Shown: in pieces, positions 12,892 through 22,500 of the stretch | Position numbering within the stretch: the stretch's first letter is position 1 | Layout: each line of letters opens with the position of its first letter | DNA from: a virus | IMG/VR virus record: IMGVR_UViG_3300045119_000457 | Location: 1-64,000 of that record | Direction: 5' to 3' (one strand) | DNA: 64,000 nucleotides | The notes under the pieces: generated by a model | The model's database searches: none | Told to the model about the DNA's origin: nothing | Seen by the model: only the letters and a program-made list of their open reading frames with translations | Translations under genes and position numbers: made by a program

Positions 12892-14938
12892 TTGGGATCT
12901 TGAAACTGGCTCCGAGGCCGACCTCACCCAGGTCGGTGTCTACGTTTACGCCGCGCATCCGTCGACGCGCGTCCATGTGTTGAAATACACTTTTAATCGC
13001 GCGCGAACGATGCAGACCTGGCACGTCGGCCGCGGCGATCCGATACCGGCCGACCTCGACGCCGCGCTCGACGATCCGGAGATTATGTTCGAGGGTTGGA
13101 ACGCCAATTTCGAACGCATCGTGTTTCGCGATGTGTTGCTGATCGACATTCCGATCCGGCGTTTCCGATGCACCATGGCGCGCGCCCGCGCCATGGCGCT
13201 GCCCGGCTCCCTCGGTCTCTGCGGCAAGGCACTCGACCTCGACTGGCAGAAGGGCGACGACGCCATGATGCGCAAGTGGATGCGGCCGATGTCGAACGGC
13301 CAATGGGCGAGCGACCTCGAAGAGTACGATATGCTGTGCCACTATTGCGGCCTCGACGTCATCGCCGAGGTCGAGATCAGCAAGGTGTTGTGCGACCTCA
13401 CCGCCGAGGAATGGGAGGACTACTACCTCACCGAAGAGATCAACGATCGCGGCATTCCGATCGACCTCGAGCTCGCCAAGGCGGCCCAGGCCTACGCCGA
13501 GGAGGAGCTGCACGACATCCGCGAGACGCTGAACGTGCTGACCCACAGCCAGGTGACGTCGCCCAAACAGTTCGGCCGCATCAAGAAATGGCTGAACGAG
13601 AACCTGCCGCCGCACTGCCGGCTGATGCCCGACGATAATGGTAAGGTGAGCTTCGATCGCGCGGTGCGCGAGACGCTTCTGGCCGCCGACAATGAAGACG
13701 AGATCACCGGAGACGTTCGTGAATTCATCCAGCTCATCCACGACGGCGGACGTGCTAGCACTGCTAAATTTAATGCGATGCAGAGTCGAGCGGGGCCCGA
13801 TGGGCGTGTCCGAGGTGCTTATGTATTTGCGGGCGCTGGACAGACGCATCGGTTCTCGTCGCACGGATTGCAAGTTCATAACTTCGTTCGAAAAAAGCTT
13901 CCGGACGTCGAGAGCGTGGTCGACGCCATCAAGGCCAACGTCCACCCCGACGCGCTGATCGACGTCGCCAGCCGCGACGCGCACGACCGTCTCTACATTG
14001 AGCCCGGCGAATCGGAGCGGCTGAAGAAGCCCTACGACATCATGACCATCCTCAGCCGCTGCCTGCGTCCGGCGATCGTCGCCGAAGAGGGCAAGCTGCT
14101 GGTGTGGGGCGACTGGGAGCAGATCGAGGCGCGCGTGCTGCCCTGGCTCAGCCTGCAGAACAGCGCCAGCGACCTTCTCGACAGCTTCGCCCGCGGCGAG
14201 GATGTCTACACGCGCCAGGCGGCGCTGACCTACAACATCCCGCCCGATCAGGTGACCAAGACGCAGCGCCAGAACGGCGGCAAGATCCCGGTGCTGGCCT
14301 TCGGGTTCGGCGGCGGGGCGGGCGCCGTGCTGTCGATGGCGCGGGCTTACGGTGTCAGCCTGACCACCGAGGAGGCTGAAGATCTCAAGACCAAGTGGCG
14401 CGTCTCCAACCCGTGGGCGCAGCGCTTCTGGCTGCAGCTCGAGATCGCCGCCTACAATGCCGTGAAAGATCCTGGCGTGGAGTACCCTGCCGGCCGCGTC
14501 ACTTACCTGTGCGATAAAGACCTGGTGCTGTGGTGCCGCCTGCCATCGGGCAAGCAGCTCGCCTATCCCTACCCGCGCGTCGAAGAGGTGCCGGGGCGCT
14601 TCGGACCGCAATCTCGCGTGACCTGCATGAAGGGCTCGTGGCGACCCAAGAAAGACGAGAAGGAGTGGCCGCGCATGACGCTGTGGGGCGGCCTGCAGTG
14701 TGAGAACATCACCCAGGCCGAGGCCGCCAGCCTGCTGCGCTACGGCGTGCGCGAGCTCCACCGCAATGGCTGGCCACTGATCGGCCACACCCATGACGAA
14801 CTGCTGCTCGAGGTGTTCGAGGACGAGGTCGACGAGGCCAAGGCCGCGCTGCACGACATCATGGTGCGTCCGCCGTCGTGCTTTGACGGTCTGCCGCTGG
14901 CGGCAGAGGTGCGTGCGTCCGATGTCTATGGGAAGTAG
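12878..14938 (+). CDS. polA: Family A DNA polymerase with 3'-5' exonuclease domain (686 aa)
   Basis: The ATG at 12878 gives MKICNWDLETGS, placing exonuclease motif I (DLE) at the N-terminus; an upstream in-frame start would add a nonsense extension. Exo II is GWNANFERI and Exo III is YCGLD. Polymerase motif A is GDWEQIEAR (about 410-420), motif B is RQNGGKIPVLAFGFGG (about 460-480), motif C is GHTHDELLLE (about 635-645). There is no 5'-3' exonuclease domain, as usual for phage PolA. It replicates the phage genome. It ends convergently with a small minus-strand gene. Confidence 0.95.
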   Translation: MKICNWDLETGSEADLTQVGVYVYAAHPSTRVHVLKYTFNRARTMQTWHVGRGDPIPADLDAALDDPEIMFEGWNANFERIVFRDVLLIDIPIRRFRCTMARARAMALPGSLGLCGKALDLDWQKGDDAMMRKWMRPMSNGQWASDLEEYDMLCHYCGLDVIAEVEISKVLCDLTAEEWEDYYLTEEINDRGIPIDLELAKAAQAYAEEELHDIRETLNVLTHSQVTSPKQFGRIKKWLNENLPPHCRLMPDDNGKVSFDRAVRETLLAADNEDEITGDVREFIQLIHDGGRASTAKFNAMQSRAGPDGRVRGAYVFAGAGQTHRFSSHGLQVHNFVRKKLPDVESVVDAIKANVHPDALIDVASRDAHDRLYIEPGESERLKKPYDIMTILSRCLRPAIVAEEGKLLVWGDWEQIEARVLPWLSLQNSASDLLDSFARGEDVYTRQAALTYNIPPDQVTKTQRQNGGKIPVLAFGFGGGAGAVLSMARAYGVSLTTEEAEDLKTKWRVSNPWAQRFWLQLEIAAYNAVKDPGVEYPAGRVTYLCDKDLVLWCRLPSGKQLAYPYPRVEEVPGRFGPQSRVTCMKGSWRPKKDEKEWPRMTLWGGLQCENITQAEAASLLRYGVRELHRNGWPLIGHTHDELLLEVFEDEVDEAKAALHDIMVRPPSCFDGLPLAAEVRASDVYGK

Positions 14939-15098
14939 CGCAATGTGCGCTGCAGAAGCCCAAGCTATCGAAGTAGTAGAGCGGCGCCAGCACCGACCAG
15001 GTCCGCAGCGGCTTGGACGGTGCGCCGACATAGTAGTCGTGGTGGTACATGGCGCAGCGCGCGCCGCAGCGCGTGCATATCGAGGGCAGCGCAATCAC
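14859..15098 (-). CDS. Small Cys/His-rich protein (79 aa)
   Basis: GTG at 15098 overlaps the stop of the fibre gene as GTGA. The product has CTRCGARC near its start and CSAHC further on, a possible zinc site, then a Pro/Ala tail that runs antisense to the last 80 bases of the polymerase gene. The coupling and Cys spacing favour a real gene. It could be a fibre-linked accessory protein. Confidence 0.45.
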   Translation of the reverse strand: MIALPSICTRCGARCAMYHHDYYVGAPSKPLRTWSVLAPLYYFDSLGFCSAHCATSHRHRTHAPLPPAADRQSTTADAP

Positions 15099-16516
15099 AG
15101 AGCGATCGCCACGTTGACGGCGATGGTCGGCTGGATGTTGTTGTGAGCACCGTCGCTGCCTCTGGCGTCGGTGGTCAGGAGATTAGATTGTATTCCGGTT
15201 GTATTGGCCGGCAGGTAGCCCAGCCAGTTTCCTGTTCCGGTGGTGGGGGTGACTAGATCAGAAACTATGACACCGGCATTAAAGAATGCGAACACGGAAG
15301 GAGGGGCGCCAGCTCCCACATGGACGTGGTCGCCCACGACATGACCATGAGACGCCGACTCCGCCAAGCTCAACTGGTGGGTCTGTTCACCACCTGTGAT
15401 GCCGGGGCCGGTGTAGCCGTTCAGAATGCCGCGCGCGGTGCCGCTGAGATTATCGCGCGCCGCCATGACGCGTCCGCTGTGATCGGGCAGGGCCAGGCGC
15501 TTGTTGGCAGGAGCTGCAAAGTCGAGCGCGGCGCTGGCACCGCGCGTCGTCAGCACGCCGGCCGACGTGTAGATGGCTAGGCCGGTGTAGTTCCACAGTA
15601 TGCTGTACAGGTTCAGGCAGTCAGTGTTGGCGCGCGCGCTCGCACCTGACGCTGCGCTGCCGATCGTCTTGCCGTCGAGCATGACATAGCCCGGAGGTGC
15701 CGTGTCCCAGTAGCCCTCGATGATCGTGCCGGCGGGCGCGCGCGGCGCCGCTGCTGTCGTCTGGTTGGTACCGTCGGGGAAATAATAGCCGCCGGCCGTG
15801 CTGGTGATCACGCCGCCGACCGTCAGCGCGGAAGAGCCGTAGGGCGCCACCGCGTTGATCATGACCTGGTTGTAGGGCGAGGCGCCCAGGCGCAGCTGGC
15901 TGGTGTTGACGTTGAGGCCGTTGGGCGCGCTGAGTGCCGTGCCGTTGATGGCGAGCGTGTCACCGGCGGCGGCGCCCAGGGCGGCGCTGCCGGTGACGTT
16001 GAGGCCGTTGGTGGTGAGTGTCGTGCCGTTCCAGGTAAGCGTGGCGGCGCCGCCCAGCACACCGGCATTGTTGAACTGCACCTGGCTGTCGGTGCCGGCC
16101 GCCACCGGCGAGGTGTTGATGGCCAGGAACATGCCGGCCGCTGTGCCGTCGCACGTCACCAGTGTGTTGGTGCCGACCGGCACGGTGATCACCGAACCGC
16201 CAGCGGCCGAGCTGATGGTGATGGCAAAGCCGCCGGTCGTGTTGTTGCGCACCACCCACAGGCCGCCGACGGTCGAGGGCACGACCAGGTTGGTGTTGGC
16301 GGTCGGCGCGCCCGAGGCGATGATTTTTAGCGGCTGATACTGCGTCGGCGTCAGGACCTGGTTGCCGCTGAGGCCTGTCAGGTTGACGCTGATCGCGCCA
16401 CCCAGCGCCAGGTCGAGGATACTCCAGTCGGCATTCACAGGAATGTTCCAGGAGTTCACATAGTCATTGAACGCCGGCAGCTCGATGCGCTTGTTAGGAC
16501 TGAACGTCGAAACCAT
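15095..16516 (-). CDS. Tail fibre with collar-type C-terminus (473 aa)
   Basis: Residues 1-40 (MVSTFSPNKRIELPAFNDYV...) would be the attachment end. The middle is a Gly/Thr/Asn-rich repetitive fibre (TLTWNGTTLTTNGLNVTGSA). The last third has a tail-collar pattern: PAGTIIEGYWDTAPPGYVML, LDGKTIG, LALPDHSGRVMAA, GGEQTHQLSLAE, then HNNIQPTIAVN. Such domains recur at fibre tips and help bind host receptors. It is the most promoter-distal large gene of the virion operon. Confidence 0.8.
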   Translation of the reverse strand: MVSTFSPNKRIELPAFNDYVNSWNIPVNADWSILDLALGGAISVNLTGLSGNQVLTPTQYQPLKIIASGAPTANTNLVVPSTVGGLWVVRNNTTGGFAITISSAAGGSVITVPVGTNTLVTCDGTAAGMFLAINTSPVAAGTDSQVQFNNAGVLGGAATLTWNGTTLTTNGLNVTGSAALGAAAGDTLAINGTALSAPNGLNVNTSQLRLGASPYNQVMINAVAPYGSSALTVGGVITSTAGGYYFPDGTNQTTAAAPRAPAGTIIEGYWDTAPPGYVMLDGKTIGSAASGASARANTDCLNLYSILWNYTGLAIYTSAGVLTTRGASAALDFAAPANKRLALPDHSGRVMAARDNLSGTARGILNGYTGPGITGGEQTHQLSLAESASHGHVVGDHVHVGAGAPPSVFAFFNAGVIVSDLVTPTTGTGNWLGYLPANTTGIQSNLLTTDARGSDGAHNNIQPTIAVNVAIAL

Positions 16517-19500
16517 CTAGAGCCCCCTGCCGGCGATCGCCAGCGCCTTGGCCACCGCGTCGTCGGGGGCATTGAGAAGGACCTTGGTGTGGCGCGCGTG
16601 GCGGCGGCGGATCTTATCGGCCTGGCTCACCAACCGGGCGGCGCAAGCGGCGTGATCGCACTTGGCCTTGACCGCGCCACCGGCCGCGTGACCTTTGCGC
16701 TTTCTTTCATCGAGTTGCTGCTGACCAGGCTGCACGACATAGGGCGAGGCGAGCACCATGGGCCCGACACGCTGCCACCAGCGCTGACTGCCAGGGCCTT
16801 CGGCGGCGTACTGCAGCATGCGCATGCCGAGCTTGGGGTCGACCATGCCGGCGCGATAGGCATCCTGAACGCCGTTGATGCCGTGCGCCTTGAGCTTGCT
16901 GCCCAGGTAACCCAGCGTTCCCAATGTGATCGCCGTCCCTGCAGCACTGATCATGGCGCCCGGATGCTGCAGTCCGGCCAACATTCCACCGCCATAGCCG
17001 GCCAGGCCTGCCAGGCCGCCGAATCCGCTGCTGAGGCCTATGCGCGCGCCCAGGGACGGCGGTGTGACGGGCTGCAGGCTCTCGCCGAGCTTGGTGTAGA
17101 ACTGCGTCGGGCTGCCGGGCGAGCTCTGGTTCGAGAAGCGTGCGTGCTGCTGCTGACTGGCGGCGTCCTTTATCAGGCTCTCCAGCACCGGCATGTGTTC
17201 GGCGCCGAATATCTTCGTGAGCGCCGGGCGATAGTCGTGGAGCTGACCGGCGAGCTTCTGGCCGAACCCCAGGGGATTGTTGCCGGCCGTCTCATACATG
17301 TGATCCAGGGCAAGTTTCTTGAGCCCCTCGATCACGGCAGGATCGTGTCCAGCGTCATTAAGCAGAGCATTGAGCTTTGACGGACCGTTGATCTTGTCGC
17401 GCAGCAGCTTGCCCATGACGGCCTGCGCCGTCTGGACATCCTCGGCGCCGAGGAAGCTGCGCGCCAGCTCGCTATGGGTGTTGGCGAGGTTATCGAACCG
17501 TTTGGAGAAGCCTGGCTCGACCTCGTCGATCGCCTTCAGCGCCGGGCCTTTTTTCTGCTTCCACTTATCGAGCGCCGCAGGGTCGAGATGGTTCTTGTCC
17601 ATCACCTCGCGCAGCGAGGAGATCACCGCTTCCTTGATCGCCGGCAGAACATCGGGGCCGCCGGCCTCGAGCACCGCCCTGGTGACGTTGCCGCCGTCGG
17701 GACCGTCGGGAAACGCCTTCTTCGGCACATAGGCGTCCTTGACGTTCCACGCCTGGCCCCATTTGTCCTGCTTCAGGAGATCGCCCACCACACCTTCGCG
17801 GAAGGTCGTGCCGAGCGCTTTCTGCGCAGCGTTGGCTTCCTTCAGGGCGGCGACACCGGCCAGGCTGAGCGGCACTTTCGGTCCCTGGGGCTCTGCCACG
17901 CCGTTCATGAATGCTTCGCGCATTTCGGTCAGCCGGGCTTCCATGGCCGCCTCGGCATTGGCTCCGCGTTCGCCCTCTTTGCCGAATTCCGATTCCAGGC
18001 GGTTCTTCACGGCGCCATGCAGGTCGTCCCATACGGCTGAGCGCAGCGCCTGGGCGCGTTGGACCTGCTCGCGCATGCCTTCCGTCGTGCTGCTGCGATT
18101 GTTGGCGATGAAGTTGTTGAGGCTCTTCAGATAGACGCGTAGCTGACTGAACTGCACCTCGTTCGGCATCTCGCGGGCGAGGTCGATGTGCTTGGTCGTC
18201 TGCGCTTCCGGCTCGAAGCCCTCGACGTGCTTCATCAGCGCTTCGGCCCGCTCCTTCAGGCCGGGGATCTTTAGCCACTGACTGCCGAACTCCCGCTCCA
18301 TGTTGTCATAGAGCTTGGTGCGCGCGGCCTCGGCTTTCGTCTGGGCCTCGGCCAGCGGGTTGCGGATGCCGCCGCCGATCTCATCAATGTCGCTGGTCTT
18401 CGGCAACGCCTTGTTGATGCGTTCGTCGAGCTCGGCGGCGCCCAGTCCCAACGTGTCCTTGACCTCCATGCCGGTAGCGTTGGGATCGGTCGTGCTGCGT
18501 CCTGCCTCCTGCTGCGCCGCCATACGCGCTGCCTGGCGTTCGCCGAGCTGCGCACCTGTTCCGGCTGGATCGGATTTCTCGGCGGCGCGCTCGCCCAGGG
18601 CCAAGCCACGCGACTGCGACAGCTCGCCGATCGTCGGTGTCGCCTCGTCGCGGTCCTTCAGCCAATCAGGCAAGTTGCCGAGCGCCTCACGCGCCCGGCT
18701 GAGGGCGTTGGGAACAGCGTTCGGTTCGTGCGGCTCGGCTTCCCTAATATTCTTGCCGTAACGCTCGGCGGCGGCGCGCGTACGGGCTTCATTGGTGATC
18801 GGTCCCGTGATCGCCCGCCGCGTCGCCAGGGCGCCCTCGATGCCAAGCGGCGTCACCAGACCCGGCACGGCGGTCCAGAAGGGATTGTCGGTGTGGCGTC
18901 CGACGAGCTCGCTGGCAACGCCGCCGGAGCCGGTGAGGGCGATCGGCTTGACGGCCTGTCCCAGCGTCACCGCGCGCTCGGCCAGGGTCGGCGCGCCCAG
19001 GGCGACGCGAGCGACACCTGTGCCGGCCTTGAACTTGCTAGCTACGCCAGGGCCGGCGGCCTGGATGAAGGCCGAGCCGGTCTTGCCCCAGTTGGTGACC
19101 GGCTTGTATTCACCCAGCGTCGGTTTGACGAACTTCTCGTAGAGATCCTGGGTGGTCGGTGCGTAGTGGCCCTCGGGCGCACCCGCTTTCATCTTGGCGT
19201 CCCAGTCCTCCTGGCTCATCCACCAAGGTTTCCCCTGGGCCTTCATTTTTTCGAAAGTGCCCTTGGCTTCTTTGTCGCTTTCGGCGGCCTGCTCGGCCTT
19301 GATTTGCTTGGTGGTCTTGTCGCTGAATACCGATTTGACGCCGGCTTTCATCGTGTCAATCAGGTCCAACGTGTCGCCGGCAAAACCCGGCGCGCCGAGC
19401 CCCATTTTGATGCCTGACGTGCCGACGTTCTTGATCTCGCCATAGGGATCGTCGGTGCCGACGTTACCCAGGACGCCGCCCTGGCCAGGTTCGCCGGTCC

Positions 19501-19573
19501 CTTCGACTTTGCCCCAGTCGCTGGCATCTGTAGATGCCGGCGGCCGTTTTACGGGTTCCCAATCACCGGCCAT
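16517..19573 (-). CDS. Large internal virion (ejection) protein candidate (1018 aa)
   Basis: It is coupled to the giant upstream gene by TGATG. Composition is helical and charged, without a catalytic motif I recognise. Near residues 835-885, SLGARIGLSSGFGGLAGLAG continues through a Gly-rich hydrophobic stretch to GTAITLGTLGYLGSKLK, a glycine-zipper-like hairpin that could insert into membranes. The C-terminus has KGHAAGGAVKAKCDHAACAA and basic helices. Position after the nozzle and transglycosylase genes matches T7 gp15/gp16-type internal proteins, so an ejection role is inferred. Confidence 0.6.
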   Translation of the reverse strand: MAGDWEPVKRPPASTDASDWGKVEGTGEPGQGGVLGNVGTDDPYGEIKNVGTSGIKMGLGAPGFAGDTLDLIDTMKAGVKSVFSDKTTKQIKAEQAAESDKEAKGTFEKMKAQGKPWWMSQEDWDAKMKAGAPEGHYAPTTQDLYEKFVKPTLGEYKPVTNWGKTGSAFIQAAGPGVASKFKAGTGVARVALGAPTLAERAVTLGQAVKPIALTGSGGVASELVGRHTDNPFWTAVPGLVTPLGIEGALATRRAITGPITNEARTRAAAERYGKNIREAEPHEPNAVPNALSRAREALGNLPDWLKDRDEATPTIGELSQSRGLALGERAAEKSDPAGTGAQLGERQAARMAAQQEAGRSTTDPNATGMEVKDTLGLGAAELDERINKALPKTSDIDEIGGGIRNPLAEAQTKAEAARTKLYDNMEREFGSQWLKIPGLKERAEALMKHVEGFEPEAQTTKHIDLAREMPNEVQFSQLRVYLKSLNNFIANNRSSTTEGMREQVQRAQALRSAVWDDLHGAVKNRLESEFGKEGERGANAEAAMEARLTEMREAFMNGVAEPQGPKVPLSLAGVAALKEANAAQKALGTTFREGVVGDLLKQDKWGQAWNVKDAYVPKKAFPDGPDGGNVTRAVLEAGGPDVLPAIKEAVISSLREVMDKNHLDPAALDKWKQKKGPALKAIDEVEPGFSKRFDNLANTHSELARSFLGAEDVQTAQAVMGKLLRDKINGPSKLNALLNDAGHDPAVIEGLKKLALDHMYETAGNNPLGFGQKLAGQLHDYRPALTKIFGAEHMPVLESLIKDAASQQQHARFSNQSSPGSPTQFYTKLGESLQPVTPPSLGARIGLSSGFGGLAGLAGYGGGMLAGLQHPGAMISAAGTAITLGTLGYLGSKLKAHGINGVQDAYRAGMVDPKLGMRMLQYAAEGPGSQRWWQRVGPMVLASPYVVQPGQQQLDERKRKGHAAGGAVKAKCDHAACAARLVSQADKIRRRHARHTKVLLNAPDDAVAKALAIAGRGL

Positions 19574-22500
19574 CAGGGCGCTCCCTTCGGCTTGCCTGTT
19601 TTGTCGTACTCCTTGCCCGTATCAGCATCCCTGAACTCGCCGGTCTTCTTGTTGCGCTCCAGGTTCTTGACGCCGCTCAGTGCCTCGGGGACGGTGCTGC
19701 CAGTCTCGGTCTGCTCGGTCTTGCCCTGATCGCCAACGCGGCCATAGGTCGGCGGATACATCTTGTTGTCGCGGTAGTACTGATTGCGCCGCGCCCAGTA
19801 GTCCTCGTTGAAGACGTCGCCCTTGTGCAGGTGATCATAGATGCCGGCGTCGAAGTTTGCCTTCGGTAGCAGAACGTGATCGATCATGAACGCCGCCGCG
19901 GCCGCCGACAATTGCGTGCCCGGCGTGTTCTTCAGCACCTGGTCGAAGATGCCCTGGGTTTCCTTGCTGCCGAATCCTGATGCGGCAATCGCCTGAGCCA
20001 GCGCGATCTTGCTCTTTTCGGCAACTTCACGATCAGAGCTGCTGATGCCCGTTATGTAGCGCGCCACGTCACCATTGCCGAGCAGTTGCTGGGACAGTTG
20101 GGCAAGCGGACCGAGCAGCTCGCCGAGCGGGCCCATCGTGGTTTTCGGATTACCGTTCTCGTCGAACAGCGTGCTCTTGTATTTCGCCAGCTCCTGCTTT
20201 TGAATCTCGGCCGCCAGGGACTGCCCCTGAGCCCACTCGAGCGTCTTCTGGTTCTGTTGGTGCTGCCATTTCTTCTGGTCGAGATCGAAGGCGCCTGGCG
20301 TGGGCTTCACGACTTCCTTGCCATCCTCGGTGACCATCTTGGTGCCGCCACGCGCCGCCTCGCGCAGGCGCTGCGCCTCGGCAGCGGCCGCCGCCGCTCC
20401 TGGTGCATCGCCTAACCCACCGAGCGCCGTCGAGCGGCGGTCCCAGTGTTCGGGATTGTTACGGTCGAACTGTTCTCCCGTGGGCTGTGGCGTTGCGCCA
20501 GCCGCGGGTGGCGGTGGCGCCGGTTTCGCGGTTGGCCCCGGCAGCTTGCTGCTGGGCGGCGGCAGAGGCGCCATTTGCGCCTGCTGAATGTTGTCGTCAT
20601 TGACGTCGGCATCGGTCGCCACGGCGGGCGTCGTCACGGCGTCGGGGTCGTCAGTGGCTGACAGGTCGGGAGACAAGCCACCAAAGCGGCGGCCGACACG
20701 ACCACCCGCGCGCATGCCGGCGGCACGGCGCTGCGCCTCGAGGCGTGCCTGCAAGTCGTCGTATTGCTTCCGTGCGTCGGGCGGCAGGCCGTTGCTATCG
20801 GGGACGTTGTAACGCTGCAGGATGCTCTTCTGCTCATCCATGATACGGCCCACCGCGGCCTGCGGCGTCTGCTGCGTGCCGGTGGTTTCGGCCGACGCCG
20901 ACTGTGTCTTGAACCGGAGCAGCGCCTCCGTGAGCTCGGGTGTGAGGCCCAGGGCCTTGCCATCCAATCCGACGGCCTGCCCGGCACGCGCCCGCTCGAG
21001 AGCCGCGTCGGCCTCACGCAAGCGAGCTGCGCGCTCGGTCGGGTCCTGGGTCGTCATGGCGTTCTGGTAGAGCGCGACGAAATTGTCGCGCGGTGCGACC
21101 TGACTGCTGAAAGTCTGAATCGCGGGTGCCTGGGTCTTGATGTAGTCGGCGTAGCTGCCGGGTGTCGTGTTGATGCTGATCCCGCCAGCTCCGACCAGTT
21201 GAAGGTTCTTGTTCCGCAACTGGTTGTAGATTTTGTCGTAGGCCGACACGTCGGCGTGCGGATTGGCCGCCAGGACACCAGAGCGCTCACGCGCGATGTT
21301 GGTCATGGCCTCGGTGATCTTGCCGGCCTGAGCGATGTTCTGCGTCTGCTTCTGGATGTCGATGCCCTGCTGGCGCTGGCCCAGCGTGCCGTACTGCGTG
21401 CCACCAGCCACCATGCCGGTGCCGAGCGAACCCAGGAAGGTGCGTGACGGGCTCGAGAACATGGCACCGAGGCCGGTCAGCAGCGGCACGCCCCAGCTCT
21501 CGTTGCGGTCGATCCAGTCCTTGGACTGGCCCCACAGGCTCTTGGACTCGGGGCTGGCGCCACCCAGGCCGCCAGCCGATGGCTGGACGTCGGCGGCTGT
21601 ATCGGCCGGCGCGCCGGGGGCCTTGGTCGAGGCGTTACCGACACCACCGCCACCTTTGCCCGGCGTGCCCATGCGCTGCCCGGACACGACCCACAGATGG
21701 TTTTTGGTTTCGTCCGGTACGTAGTCGGTCCAGCTACCGCCCTGCTTAGCCGCCTTGGCCGTGGCGTCCTTGACGCACTGCTCGCCGCAATTATAGGCCG
21801 CCGCAGCCTTGTAAGGATCGTCGGGGAAGACCTGCTCGAGGTGCGTGTACAGGGCGTTGCTGAGCTTCTTGTTGTATGCCTCATCGGTCCTGGCTTTTTC
21901 GGGGCTCCACACCTCACCCGCGAGTTCTGCTGCCTGCGGCCCGCCGCTTGCCAATTGTCCCCAGCCAACCGCGCCAGTCTTTGACGTGATCACATTGCCG
22001 TTCGCATCGAACTGGCGCTGGCCGCTCTCCTGAGTGAAGTGGCGACCCCTGATGTTGATCGGATCGTCGAAAGGCTTGTCCGGATCAGTAGCCGGCTGTT
22101 GCCTTTGCTGCCCTGGTCCGGGCGGCTTGGGTGGCGGCGGCGGGGTCGCCGGGGTCGTATCCGGTCGCCAGGTGCCGCCCTGCATGACCAGGGGCTTGTC
22201 GCCGAACAGGGTCTTCGTCCCCTCGGCAACGGGGTAGGTCGGCAAGGAAGCTTCGATACCGCCACCCAGCCCTGGCTGGGCCGGTTGCGGCGCCTCCACG
22301 GCCGGTGGCGGCGGTGGCGGTGGCGGGGGCGGGGGCGCAGCCTGTGCCTGCACGACGTTCGGATCGGCCGCAGGTGCTGCGGCCGGCGGCGCCGGCATGC
22401 CCGGCCCGGCGACCATCTGATCCGCTGCGCCAACGCCTGGTGCGGGCTGTGCTCGCGCCAGCTCACCGCCTTTCAGAATCTCCCGTGCCGCCGGTGTGGG

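Noticed and set aside
12872-15094. 740-aa open frame on the minus strand over DNA polymerase
   Set aside because: Antisense to polA with its full set of motifs. The composition (Arg/His/Leu) is typical of a GC-rich shadow.
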